64,000 nt of DNA, from the NCBI GenBank assembly GCA_965203685.1, contig OZ241908.1, positions 3,348,001-3,412,000 of the forward strand, read 5' to 3'. Positions 1 through 12,300 of this stretch are shown one piece after another. Below the pieces are notes generated by a model. It ran no database searches. It was given only the letters and a program-made list of their open reading frames with translations, and was not told where the DNA came from. The DNA is from VXYL01 sp965203685. GTDB taxonomy: Bacteria > Pseudomonadota > Gammaproteobacteria > Pseudomonadales > Azotimanducaceae. The translations under genes were made by a program, and so were the position numbers. How positions within the stretch are numbered: position 1 is the first letter of the stretch; every line of letters begins with the position of its first letter.

Positions 1-148
1 GGTCCGCGCCCTTCGCCGAGCGCACGGCCACGCACCTGGCGTACAGCCCGCCGACGATGTCGGCGTACCACGTCATCCATCGCAGGATCGCAACCGTGGC
101 GGGCGACTCGAGGGAGGGGCGCGAATCGATGTCGACGGCCTGCTGCAT
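1..148 (-). CDS. 5' end of an unidentified gene, truncated by the left edge
   Basis: Reading leftward from an ATG at 148 gives 49 codons with no stop (MQQAVDIDSRPSLES..., then ...ILRWMTWYADIVGG...) before the sequence ends. Nearly every third codon position is G or C, as in the confident genes here, and the tryptophan/tyrosine-rich stretch is not the arginine-rich composition of shadow frames. I do not recognise the family. It lies 191 bp downstream of the adhesin gene on the same strand. No clear ribosome binding site precedes the ATG, so the start may lie elsewhere. Confidence 0.5.
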   Translation of the reverse strand, partial: MQQAVDIDSRPSLESPATVAILRWMTWYADIVGGLYARCVAVRSAKGAD

Positions 149-339
149 CCGGGCTCTTGCGTTCGGCTCTTCAAGCGCCGGAATCCTGACACGGAACAAG
201 CGGCAACGCGAGCGGCGGCGGCGTCGTCGGCGTCCGTGCAGAGGCCGGCGTGGCTCCGCGGGCGACCCGGCAAGGTACGCGGTCGACCTCGCCCGACGGC
301 GACGGCGAACGGTTCGGGAACGGTCGCCCGCCCCGACCG

Positions 340-3300
340 TCAGGGCGTCGGCGGCGCCTCCGCCGGCGGGCAGTACGGTTCGTCCCCATCGCGGCGCACG
401 TCGCAGTCGCGTCCCTCCGTCCCGGTCGGGGCCGCGCCCGGAGCGCTGTCCAGCGGCACGGAGACACCGACTCCCGGCCGCCACGCGAACCGCAGCTGCA
501 GCCCGTGCGCCGCCGGCGCCATCCCGGACTCCGTGCGCGTCGCCTCGAACCCGAACTCCGTCGACGCGCCGAGCGTCCAGCGCACGCCCGCGCGCCAGTC
601 GCGACCGTAGCCGGTCATCGCCGCACCCGCGTAGGGCGCCATCGCGCCCCGGCCGCCGAACGCGTCCAGCCCGTACGCCACGTCGCCCATCAGCCGCATG
701 CCGGAGTCCGGCGCGTACCCCTGCAGCCCGCGCGCGTCCGTCATCGACCACAGCCGCTCAGCCCCGCCGGACGCCTCCGCGCCCCACGCGGGCGCTAGCG
801 TCAGCGTCAGGCCGCGGCCGGACGTCCCCGGATCGAGGCGCACCATGGCCGCCGCGCCCCATTCCTCGTAGGCGCCGTCCGCGTGCGCCGCGAGACGCCG
901 GCCCGAAAGGTCCACCGACAGGCCGAGGTGCGCGTCCAGGTAGCGCAGCGAGCCGCCGAGTTCGACGCCCGCGCCCGTCTCGGCGTCGCCGCCGTCGTGG
1001 CGCAGGCCGATCTCGACCATCGGCGTCAGCGTGCGGCTCGCCCCCACGGCGAACGGCCGGGAGCCCTCGAGCATCAGCCGCGCGCGGCTCGCGTCGCCGG
1101 TCGCCGCGGCGAGGTTCCCCGCGTCGGCGAAGACGGCCTCCGACGCCATGCGCGTGAAGCGGCCGTCCAGCCGACCGGCGAGCTCCAGCCCGCCGCGGCC
1201 CTGCAGCAGCACGCCGCGCAGGCCCGCCGCGGCCATGCCCATCGACGTCGGCGCGTGCCAGGCGGCGCCGGCGCCCGTGACCAGTTCCAGGTCTCCCGCG
1301 CCCAGGCCGAGGGTCGCCCACGCGGACAGGCGCTCCGTGGCCTCGAAGCGGGCGTAGGGGTGCACCGCCGTCAGCGTGCTCGACAGCGTCCCGCCGTCGT
1401 CCGCGCCCTTGTACGAGCCGGCGCCCGCGGTGCGCGCGAGGGACACGCCGGCGAGCCAGCGGCTCCACGCCGCGTCGGCGCCGAGCATCACCGTGGTCGC
1501 GTCGCCGTCCACCGTCACGCCGTCGGCATCGCCGCCGAAGAACGTCGACGCCGCGGTGCCCCACGCCGTCAGCCGGCGGCCGCCCTCCGGGTCGCCCCAG
1601 GACGCGCGGAACGAGCTGCCGCGCAGCAGGTCGCGCAGGACTACGCCTTGCGGGCCGTGGGCGGACGGGCCGTGCGCAACGCCGTCTCCGGCCAGCCCCA
1701 GCGCCGTGCCGGCCGCGTTCGCGGACGGGTCGCCGAACGCGCCGATTCCCATGGCGTTGCCCGCCGTCGGGGAAGCACCGGAAAGCCCGGTGTGCGCGGC
1801 GGGGCGCCTGCCGGCAGCCCGGAGCGCCCCGCCGTCGCCGGCCGCTCCGCCCGGATGTCCGCCGGGCGCGCCGCCGAACAGGTCCATGCCGCCGAGGCGC
1901 GCCTCGCGGCGGATCCCGCGCGCGGCGTCCTCGAAGCGCGCCTCGAGCGCGTCCACCACGTGGTCCGTCGACGCGCGGCCGAAGCGCGCCAGCCACGCCT
2001 GCGGCATCGGGTCGGAGTTGACGATCGTCCCCGTCGCCTCCGCGTCCGCGAGATACGCCCCGGTCGGCTCCGACAGCGTCAGCGTGAACGTCTCCTCGCC
2101 CTCGTCCACGGAGTCGTCGAGGATCCTCACCGTCACCGTCTTCGAGGTCTGGCCAGGCCGGAACAGCAGCTCGCCCGACTTCGCCCGGTAGTCCTCGCCC
2201 GCCGTCGCAGTGCCGTCCGCCGTCGCGTAGCTGACGCGCACGCCGCGCGTCGCCGCCCGGTCCAGCGTCACCGCGAACGACGCCCGCGCGCCCGGCGCCT
2301 CGTCGACCCTCGCGTCCGCCACGGACAGCCCCGGCGGTCCCGCCACGGTTACCGTCACCGCCTCGGACAGCGTCCGGCCGTCCGACGTGCTCGCGGCGCC
2401 CGCCGCCAGCGTCAGCGTCACCGACGCGTGCCCGTCCGGACGCACGGTGACCCGCCACAGGTCCTTGCGGCCGTCGATCCGCCGCGCCCGCGCCACCGTG
2501 CCGCCCGACACGTCGAACGACGCGTCCGAGGCCGTCGTCTCCACGTCCTCGCTGAACGCGATCCGCACCGCGAAGTCGCTGCCGTCGTGCTCGGCCGGCG
2601 CCTGCGAGACGCTCGCGGTCAGCCCGGCAGTGGGGTCCGGCGGGGTCGCGACCGTGGCGTTGTCGACCGCCTGCCCCGTGAACGCCGCGACGTCCGCGCC
2701 GCCGCCGCGCAGCGGATTCTCGGACGGCGGCGTGTAGTCCACCGTCACCGTCTCGCCCGCCGACACCGCGCTCGCCAGCGTCAGCGTCACCGTGTCCCGG
2801 TCCACCGCGACTCCCGAGACGTCGCGCGCGCCGCCCGCCACGCTCACCGCGAACGCCGACGCCGCCGGCACCGACGTGCCGTCGAGCGGCGCGTCGAAGC
2901 GCAGCGCCAGCACCGCGTCCGTCACCCACGCCAGCTCCACCTTGGGCGCCGGCCCCGTCGGCGCCTGTTGGCCGGCGGGCACCGTCAGCGACAGCGCGAC
3001 CGACTGCCCGTGGGTCCAGCCCAGGCTGGCCGTCCAGCTGAGCCGGTTGCCCGACGCGGTCGCGTCGTTGAACGCGTACGACGACGAGCCCACGTTCAGC
3101 GTCAGCCCCGCGAGCCCGGTCTTCGCCGCGTCGGCGGTCAGGCCGTCGAACTCGACCGCGAGCAGGTTGTACAGGGAGCTCCAGGTCAGGAACCTCACCG
3201 TGTAGGTGGCGCCCCCGTAGGTGAACGCGTCCTCAGTGAGAACGGTCGTCGCCGAGCAGTTGGCCCGGTCCGTGTCGCCGTTGTCGCAGCCGTACACGGT

Positions 3301-6300
3301 GTCGTCCCGGTCCACCGTCAGCGTGGGCGACCAGTCGGCCGCGGACGGCGTGGTGGTCGACGACGCCGCGAGGCCCGTCAGCGACAGCTCCACCGTGTCC
3401 CCTTCGCCCCACACCGCGCCGGAGTAGCTCCATTGCATGTACCCGCCGGACGTCGACGCGTCGGCGACGGCGAACGTCGACGTGTTCCCGCCGTGGACGA
3501 CGGCGAGCGTCACGCCCGCGAGCGCGGTCTTCGCAGCCGCCCCCGTGACGCCCGAAAGCTCGAGATGCAGAGGGCCGTAGCCATCGCCCAGGTTCGCGTC
3601 GTACCGATAGAACTTGGCGATCGTGTAGGTCGTGCCTTTGTGCTCGAAGTCGTCGTCCGTGAGGACCGTCGCGGTGGAGCAGCTGTCCATGTTCGAGCCC
3701 GAAACGCTCCGGCCGCAGCCGGCGGCGTTGCTGGCGTAGTCCACCGTCAGCGTCGCGGACCAGTCGCCGGCCGGCGTCGGCGCGGGCGCGGGCGGCGCCC
3801 CGCCGCCGGCGGTCAGCTTCAGCGCCACCGCGTCCCCTGTGTTCCACCCCAGCGCGGGAGAAGGCTTCCACCTGAGCACGGATATGTTGCGCGGGGTCTC
3901 CGTCACGACCTCCGCGGCGGAGAACGCGAAGTCCTGGGCGCTCGCGCCGGTGCCGACCGTCAGCGTCAGCCCGCTGAGCGCGGCCTTGGCGGCGCTCGGC
4001 GTGACGCCGGCAAGGTCGAAGTGGAGGTAGGGTGTGGAGCCATCGGCGTCGTAGAGGTAGACGCCGTTGACCGTGTAATCGGTGCCCGCATAGGTGAACG
4101 TGTTGTCCGAGAGGCGCTGGGTGGAGGTGCAGGCCGCAATGCCGGTATTGGTCCCGCGTCTGGAGGTCAGACAGCCGTAGAACACACGCGTGGGGACGGA
4201 GTTGTCGAAGTCGGTCGAGTAGGCGACCGTCAGCGTCGCCGACCAGTCGACGGTCGGTGCGGGCGCCGGCGGCGTCCCCCCGCCGGTCGCCAGCGTCAGC
4301 GAGACCCTGTCCCCTTCGCCCCAGCTCAGGCCGGCGGGCCAACGCAGGAAGGCGACGCTGTTGTCCGTGACCACCGTGGCGGCGTCGATGGCGAGGTTCT
4401 TGGCGTCCGCGCCGCTGCCGACCGTCAGCGTCAGCCCCGCAAGCGCGGTCTTGGCCGCGGCCGGCGTGCCGTCCTTGAAGCGCAGGTAGAGGTCGCCGAC
4501 GCCCCCGCTGGTGTGAACGATCGTCTCGACCGTGTACGTGGTGCCGGCGTGGGTGAACTCGTCCTCCGTGAGCGAGGTCGTGCAGGGGTTCTGGCTGAAC
4601 GGAAACCGGCTGGAGGAGTTGCAGCCGACCGCGCTGCCCCAGTCCACCGTCAGCGTCGCGGTCCACACGACGTCCGACGCGGTCGGGTCGGGCGCCGGCG
4701 GGCACCGGCTCGGCTCGGACGCCGGCCCGGCGCCGTCGGCATTCACCGCACGGATGCGGAACTCGTCCTCGTAGGTGACGCGGGTCCCGAGGCCCGTCAC
4801 CGTGTGCCGCGTGGTGTCCGCGCCGCTGTCCGGGATGTCCGTCCAGGCGCTCCAGCCGGAGTCGCCGTCGTTGTAGATCACCCGGTGCTGGTACTGGTAC
4901 TTCACGATGCCGGCATCGCCCGGGTCGTCCCACGTCAGCACGACCTCGCCACGGCCCGGCGTCGCCACGAAGCCCGAGGGCCGCGCCGGCCGCCCGGACG
5001 GCGACGGGGCGATCCACACCTGCACCGCCTGCCCCTTGGTCCAGCCCAGGTCCGCGGCCCACACGAGGGTGCCCGACCCCGGCAGGGGCACCGGCTCGGC
5101 GTCGTCGAAGGCGAACTCCCGCCCCTCCACGCTCAGCGTCGTCCCTGCGAAGGCCGCCTTCGCCTCGTCGCCCGTCGTGCCCACGAAGGACAGCCGCAGC
5201 TCGTTGACGTGCTTCAGCCAGACCAGGCTCTCGACCTGGCGGGTGACGCCGCCGTGGGTGACGTCGTCGTCCCTGAGGTTGCGCCGCTTCGAGCACATCC
5301 CGTTGACGTTGGGCCGGTTGTCGCAGCCGAACCGCCAGCCGTTGAAGACGGAGACCTTCAGCCGGCCCGACCAGATGGCGTCAACCGGCACCCCGGTGGC
5401 GAGGGGGGCGTCCGCCGCCACGATGGCCTTGCTCCACAGCTGCGCGTGGCTGTTGCCGGCCGTGTCCTCGACGTAGACGCACAGCTTCTTGCCGACCGAG
5501 CCCGCGGGCGGGGTGAAGTCGAACCGCACCGGCGAGGCCGCCGTCGTGCGCGTCGTCAGGTTGCCGCTGCCGATCTCGGTCGCCGTGTCGCAGCCGTCCG
5601 CGTTCTCCACGGTCCCGGCCACGACGATGTGGCCGTGCTTCTTCACCTTCGACGCCGCGTCGGCGAGCGTGATGCGCGACGCGCTCTCCAGCCGCGGGGC
5701 GGCGGCGGGGAAGGTGACCGCCGGCTTCGCCGCGTCGACCTTCAAGGCGGCCCCGGTCAAGCCGCTGTGGGTCAGCACCGCCGCGTTGCCGGCGCTGTCC
5801 TTGACGCTCGCGCCCGCGGGCAGCGTCACGCTGCCCGCGTCGATGCTCACGCCGTCGGCATCCTCGTCGCCAGCCTGCACATCGTAGGCGAATGGCTTCG
5901 ACGTGAATCCCTCGCCTTGGGTGGTGAATGTCGCCGTGCGCGTGGCCGTGCCCACCGTCAGGTCCAGCGTCGGCGCGCCCGTCACATCCACCTTCTCGCT
6001 GAAAGTGGCTGAGATTCTGATGGTGTGCGCCGAGGTCAACCAAACGGCCCCGCTCACGCTTGCCAAACTCGTGATCGTCGGCTTCACGCCGTCGACCTTG
6101 TGGCCGCTGCTGTCGGAGATCGCGGTGTAGGTCAGCGTCGCGGCGTTGTCCGCAGCGTCCTTGATCGTGCCCGTCAGCTTGCCCGCCTCCACGGCGATGC
6201 CGTCGGTGTCCTCGTGCCCCTCGGCCACGGTGTAGGTGCACACCAGCTTCTTCGCGTCGTCGCCGCTCGCGCCCTTCTTCGCGCAGCTCGCGTCCCGCTC

Positions 6301-9300
6301 CGCCGTCCCCACCTTGATCTTGAGCGTCGGCGAACCGGTCACCGAGAGCGCCTCGCTGAACGTCGCGGTCACCGCGACCGCGTCGCCGATCTTGTAGCCG
6401 CTCTGGCCCGAGGTCACCGTCGAGGTGATCCCGATTGCGGAGATCGTCGGCGCCGTGGTGTCGAGCGTCAGCGTCGTCGCATGCGTGTAGGCCGTCGCCA
6501 GCGCGTTGTTCGCCTCGTCCACGCTGTTGGTGCCGACCTTGACGGTGAACGCCCCGTTGACCGAGTCGCCGACCGTGTAGCGGCACACGTACACGTCGGT
6601 GTTCGTCGCGTGGTTCGGCTTGCAGTCGCCCGTCGCGAGCGTGTCGCCGTTGTCCAGGATGTCGTAGCGCGTGTCGTCGGACCCGATGCGGTGGAAGATC
6701 TCGGGGCGCGCCGTCGCCCCGTCGCTCTTCGCGTGCTTCATGTTCTCGGAGAACGTCACCCTGGTGTAGATGTTCGCGCCCGCCTTCAGGGGACCCGTGA
6801 GCGCATTGGTGAGCGCCGCTTCGCCGAAGTAGCCGGTCGCGCTCGCCGTCACCGTCGGCGCCGTCGTGTCGGCAGCCACGATCGCCGTGCCCCACAGCGA
6901 CGCGGCGCTGTTGCCGGCCGCGTCCTCGACGTACACGCAGATCTTCTTGCCCGCCGTCTGGGGCGTGTGCGACACCTCCTTCGACGCGGCGACGGGCGAC
7001 GCCGCCGTGGTGGAGAAGTTGTCTCCGCTCGACGACGGATCGTCGCAGGCGTTCGCGTTCGACGCCGAGCCCGGCACCTCGAGGACCGCGTACTTGGCGA
7101 CCTTCGCCGTCGCGTCGGCCAGCGTGATCGTCGCCGCCGTCCCCGTCGTCGGCGTCACGCCGGACGGGAACGTGACCGTCGGGTCCGTGCCGTCGTAGAC
7201 GTAGGCGACGTTGGCGGTGGAGCAGGCCGAGGCGTTGGTCGTCGCGTCGGTGTGCTTCGCGTAGAAGGTCACGCTGCCGTCGCCCGTGAGCGCCGTGGCG
7301 GTCACGGTGACCTTGTAGGGCGACGACGTGTCCGTCACGTCGGCCGCGGCGCTCGCCGCCGTCGCGCAGCCGCTGTCGCTGCCGGGGCTCGTCGTGCCCG
7401 ACGCGAGCGCGAGTCCGCTCGGCGCGCTCGGCGCCTCGGTGTCGAGCGCGAGCGTGGTGGCGTGCGTGTAGACGGCGGCCAGCGCGTTGCCCGCCTTGTC
7501 CGCGCTGTTGGTGCCGACCTTCACCGTGAACGCCCCGTCGTCCGACGAGCCCACCGTGTAGCGGCAGACGTAGACGCTGGCGTCGTTGCTCGTGTGGTTC
7601 GGCTTGCAGTCCCCGCTCGCCAGCGTGGCGTCGTGGCTGTCCATGTGATACTGCGTGTCGGTCGCGCCGATGCGGTAGGAGATCTCGGGACGGGCGGTCG
7701 CCGTGTCGCTTTCCGCATGCTTCATGTTCTCCGAGAACGTCACCTTGGTGTAGACGTCCGTCCCCGCGTTCAGCGGCCCCGTCAGCGCGTTCGTGAGCGC
7801 CTCCTCGCCGTAGTAGCCGGTCTGGGCGGCGGTCACCGTCGGCGCCACGCCGTCCACCTTGTGCCCGCTCTGCGCCGCGAGCGCGCTGTGGGCGAGCGTC
7901 GCCGCGTTGTCCGCCGCGTCCTCGACGGAGGCGCCCGCGGGCAGCGCGAGCTTGTTCTGCTCGACGCTTATGCCGTTCCCGTCCGCATCGCCGGACGCCA
8001 CCGCGTAGGTGCACTCGAGCGTCTTGCGGTCGTCGCCGGAATTGCCCTTCCTCGCGCACGTCGCCGTCTTCTCCGAGCCCGTGCCCGACCCGACCCGGAT
8101 CTTGAGCTCCGGCGTGCCCGTGACCTCGACGATCTCGCTGAAGGTCACGTCGACCTTGATCTCGTCGTCCTCCTTGTAGTGGCTGTTCTGGCCGTCGGGC
8201 ACCGTCGAGCTGACCGTGACGGAGGAGACCGTCGGCGCCGTCGTGTCGAGGGTCAGGGTCGTGGCGTGCGTGTAGACCGTCGCCAGTGCGTTGTCCGCCT
8301 TGTCGACGCTGTTGGTGCCGACCTTGACGGTGAACGCCCCGTTGACCGAGCTGCCCACGGTGTAGCGGCAGACATAGACGTTGGTGTTGCTCGCGTGGTT
8401 CGGCTTGCAGTCCCCGTTCCCCAGCGTGTCGCCGTTGTCCAGGATGTCGTACCGCTCGTCGGCGGACCCGATGCGGTAGAAGATCTCGGGACGCGCCGAC
8501 GCCGCGTCGTTCTTCGTGTGCTTCATGTCCTCGGAGAACGTCACCTTGGTGTAGATCTCCGTCCCGCCCTTCTGCGGTCCGGTCAGCGCATTGGAGACCG
8601 CCGCGTCGCTGAAGTAGCCGGTCGAGGCGGACACCACCGCCGGCCGGGTCGTGTCCGTTGCGGGCGCCGCGGCGATCGCCGTGCCCCACAGCGAGGCGGC
8701 GCTGTTGCCCGCCGCGTCCTCGACGTAGACGCAGATCTTCTTGGTGGCCGCCAGCGGCGAGTGGGACACCTCCTTCGACGATTCGGCGGGCGAGACCGCG
8801 GTGGTGGAGAAGTTGTCGCCGCTCGACGACGGATCGTCGCAGCCGGCCGCCGTCGTCGCGCTCCCCGCCACCTCGAGGACCGCGTACTTCGCCACCTTCG
8901 CCGTCGCGTCGGCCAGCGTGATCGTCGCCGCCGTCCCCACCGTCGGCGTCACCCCGGACGGGAACGTGACCGTCGGGTCGGTGCCGTCGTAGGTGTAGGC
9001 GACGTTGGCGGTGGAGCAGGCCGAGGCGTTGGTCGCCGCGTCGGTGTGCTTGGCGTAGAAGGTCACGCTGCCGTCGGTCGCGAGCGCGGTCGCGGTCGCC
9101 GTGACCTTGTAGGGCGACGACGTGTCCGTGACGTCCGTCGCCGCGCTCGCCGCCGTCGCGCACCCGCTGTCGCTGTAGAGCGTCACCGCGCCGCCGGTCT
9201 CGGACACCGTGACCTCGATCGACGGCGTGCTGTCGCTGCCGGGGCTCGTCGTGCCCGACGCGAGCGCGAGTCCGCTCGGCGCGGCGGGCGGCGTGGTGTC

Positions 9301-12300
9301 GGTCGCCGGCGCGGCGGTGGGCGTTGCCTCCCCGATGCCGGACTGCGCGCCGTTGCCGGCGCTGTTCACCGCCCGGATGCGGAACCGGTACCTCACGCCG
9401 CCGTCCAGCCCGGTGACCGTGTGGCTCGTGGTGGTCGCGTCGCTGCCGGGAACGTCGGTCCAGTCGCCCCAGGGCGCGCGGGCCCGCCTCTGCAGGTACT
9501 GGTACTTCGTGATGCTGGAGTCGCCCGGATCGGTCCACGCGAGCACCACCTGCGCGCTCCCCGCCGTCGCCGTGACGCCCGTGGGCTTGGCGGGCTTGGC
9601 CGTCGTTGTCGCCGCCGCGATGGTGCCCGAGCCCGACGGGTACGCGTCGCTGGCGCGGGTCTCGGCGTAGCCGGCGTCGTCCTTGAACGCCACCTTCACC
9701 TTCACCTTCTTGCCCGCGTCCGTGGCCGTCAGCGCGTAGGTGCTCGCCGTCGCCCCGGCGATGTCCGTGTCCGTGCCGCCGGACACCCGCACCCACTGGT
9801 AGGTGTAGGCGTAGCCCGTGTCGCCGTTGTCCGCCTTGGTCAGGCCGTTCGAATCGGCGATGTCCCCCTTGCCCGCCGTCAGCGTCTGGCCCGCCCGCGC
9901 CGTGCCGGTGATCGCGGGCTTGCCCGTCGCCGCCACGTTCGCAACCCGGCGCGTCAGCGTGACCGTGTAGGTCTTCGTGCTGCCGTTCTGGGCCGTCACC
10001 TCCACCTTGATCGCGTTGTCGCCGACCACGAGCGCGATCGAGCCGCTCGCCGTGCCGCTCGTCACCGTCGTCAGCGTCGAGCCCTTGCCCACCTTCACCG
10101 TGGCGGTGCTGTCGGCCACCGTCGGCGTCACCTTCGCGTGGGTGACGTTGCTGGCCACCGTCGCCGTGTAGGACGTCGTCGCCGCCGCGAAGGACGGGCT
10201 CAGCGTCAACGCGGCGAAGCTGCTGTTGTCGGTGCTGCTGGTCGCCGTCAGCGCGCTCAGGTTCGCGTTCGTGGACGCCGCGACGATGGCCGTCGCCCAC
10301 AGCGACGCGGCGCTGTTGCCGAGGGCGTCCTCGACGTACGCGCACACCTTCTTCGTCGCCGAGTCCGCCGGCGGGGTGTACGTGAAGTTCACCGGGGTGA
10401 CGGGGGTGTCGAGCGTGGTCAGGGCCGTACCGATCTCCGACGCGCTGTCGCAGGCGTCCGCGTTGCTCGCCGTCCCGATCACCGGGATGGCGCCGTACCT
10501 CTTCACCTTGGCGCCGGCGTCCGCGAGGGTGATGGACACGCCCGCCCCGACCGTCGGTGTCGCGTCCGGCGGGAACGTGATGGTCGGCGCGGTGGTGTCG
10601 AGGGCAAGCGTGGTGGCGTGGACGTAGGCGGTCGCCAGCGCGTTGTCGGACTCGTCGACGCTGTTGGTGCCGGCCTTCAGGGTGAACGCGCCGTTGACCG
10701 ACGTGCCCACCGTGTACAAGCAGGCGTACACGTCGGTGTTCGTCGTGTGGGTCGGCTTGCAGTCCCCCGAACCCAGCGTGTCGCTGTTGTCGAGGATGTC
10801 GTACTGGGTGTCGTCGGACCCGATCCGGTAGAAGAGCTCGGGCCGCGCCGCCGCCGCGTTGCTCTTCGTGTGCTTCATGTCCTCGGAGAAGGTCACCTTC
10901 GTGTAGATGCCGGCGCCCGACTTCAGCGGGCCGGTGAGCGCCATCGTGAGCGCCGCGTCGCTGAAGTACCCGGTCGAGTCGGCCACCACGGTCGGCGCCG
11001 TGGTTTCCGCCGCCGCGATGGCGGTGCCCCACAGCCGGGCGCGGCTGTTGCCCGCCGTGTCCTCGGCGTACGCGCAGATCTTCTTGTTCGCCGAGCCGGA
11101 CGGGGGCGTGTACGACACCTGCTTCGATCCGGCGGCGGGCGAGACCGCCGTGGTGGAGAAGCTGTCCGCCGCCGGATCGTCGCAGGCGTTCGCGTTCGTC
11201 GCCGAACCCGCCACTTCGACGATGGCGTACTTGCTCACCTTGGTACCGGCGTCGCTGAACGTGATGGTCGTTGCCGTGCCCACCGTCGGCGTGTCCGAGG
11301 GGAACGTGATCGTCGGGTTCGCGGTGTCGAGCACCAGGGGCGTCGCGTGCGTGTAGGCGCTCGCCAGCGCGTTGGCGGCCTTGTCCGCGCTATTGGTGCC
11401 GACCTTCACCGTGAACGCGCCGTTGACCGACGCGCCCACCGTGTAGAGGCAGACGTAGACGTTTCTGTTCGTCGCGTGGTTCGGCTTGCAGTCCCCGCTC
11501 GCCAGCGTGTCGCCGGAATCCAGCATGTCGTAGCGCGTGTCGGACGCGCCGATCCGGTGGAAGAGCTCCGGGCGGGCCGCCGCCCCGTTGCTCTTCGCGT
11601 GCGTCATGTCCTCGGAGAACGTCACCTTCGTGTAGACGGTCGCTCCGGCCTTCAGCGGCCCCGAGAGCGCGTTGGAGACCGCCGCGTCGCTGAAGTAGCC
11701 GGTCGCGGCGGCCGTCACCGTCGGGACGACCCCGTCCACCTTGTGCCCGCTCTGCGCCGCGAGCGCGCTGTGGGCGAGCGTCGCCGCGTTGTCCGCCCCG
11801 TCCTCGACAGCGGCGCCCGCGGGCAGCGAGAGCTTGTTCTGCTCGACGCCGATGCCGTCCGCGTCCGCGTCGCCGGCCGCCACCGTGTAGGTGCATTCGA
11901 GCGTCTTGCGGTCGTCGCCGGACGAGCCCTTGCGCCCGCACGTCGCCGTCTTCTCCGAGCCCGCCCCGGACCCCACCCGGATCTTCAGTTCCGGCGACCC
12001 GGTGACCTCGACGATCTCGCTGAAGGTCACGTCGACCTTGATCTCGTCGTCCTTCTTGTAGAACCCGCCCTGGCCCGACGGCAACGCGGAGCTGACCGCG
12101 ACGGAGGACACCGTCGGCGCCGTGGTGTCGAGCGTCAGCGTCGTGGCGTGCGTGTAGACGGCGGCCAGCGCGTTGTCCGCCTCGTCGACGCTGTTGGTGC
12201 CGACCTTCACCGTGAATGCACCGTTGACCGAGTTGGCCACCGTGTAGCGGCACACGTACACGTTGGTGTTGCTCGCGTGGTTCGGCCTGCAGTCCCCGTT

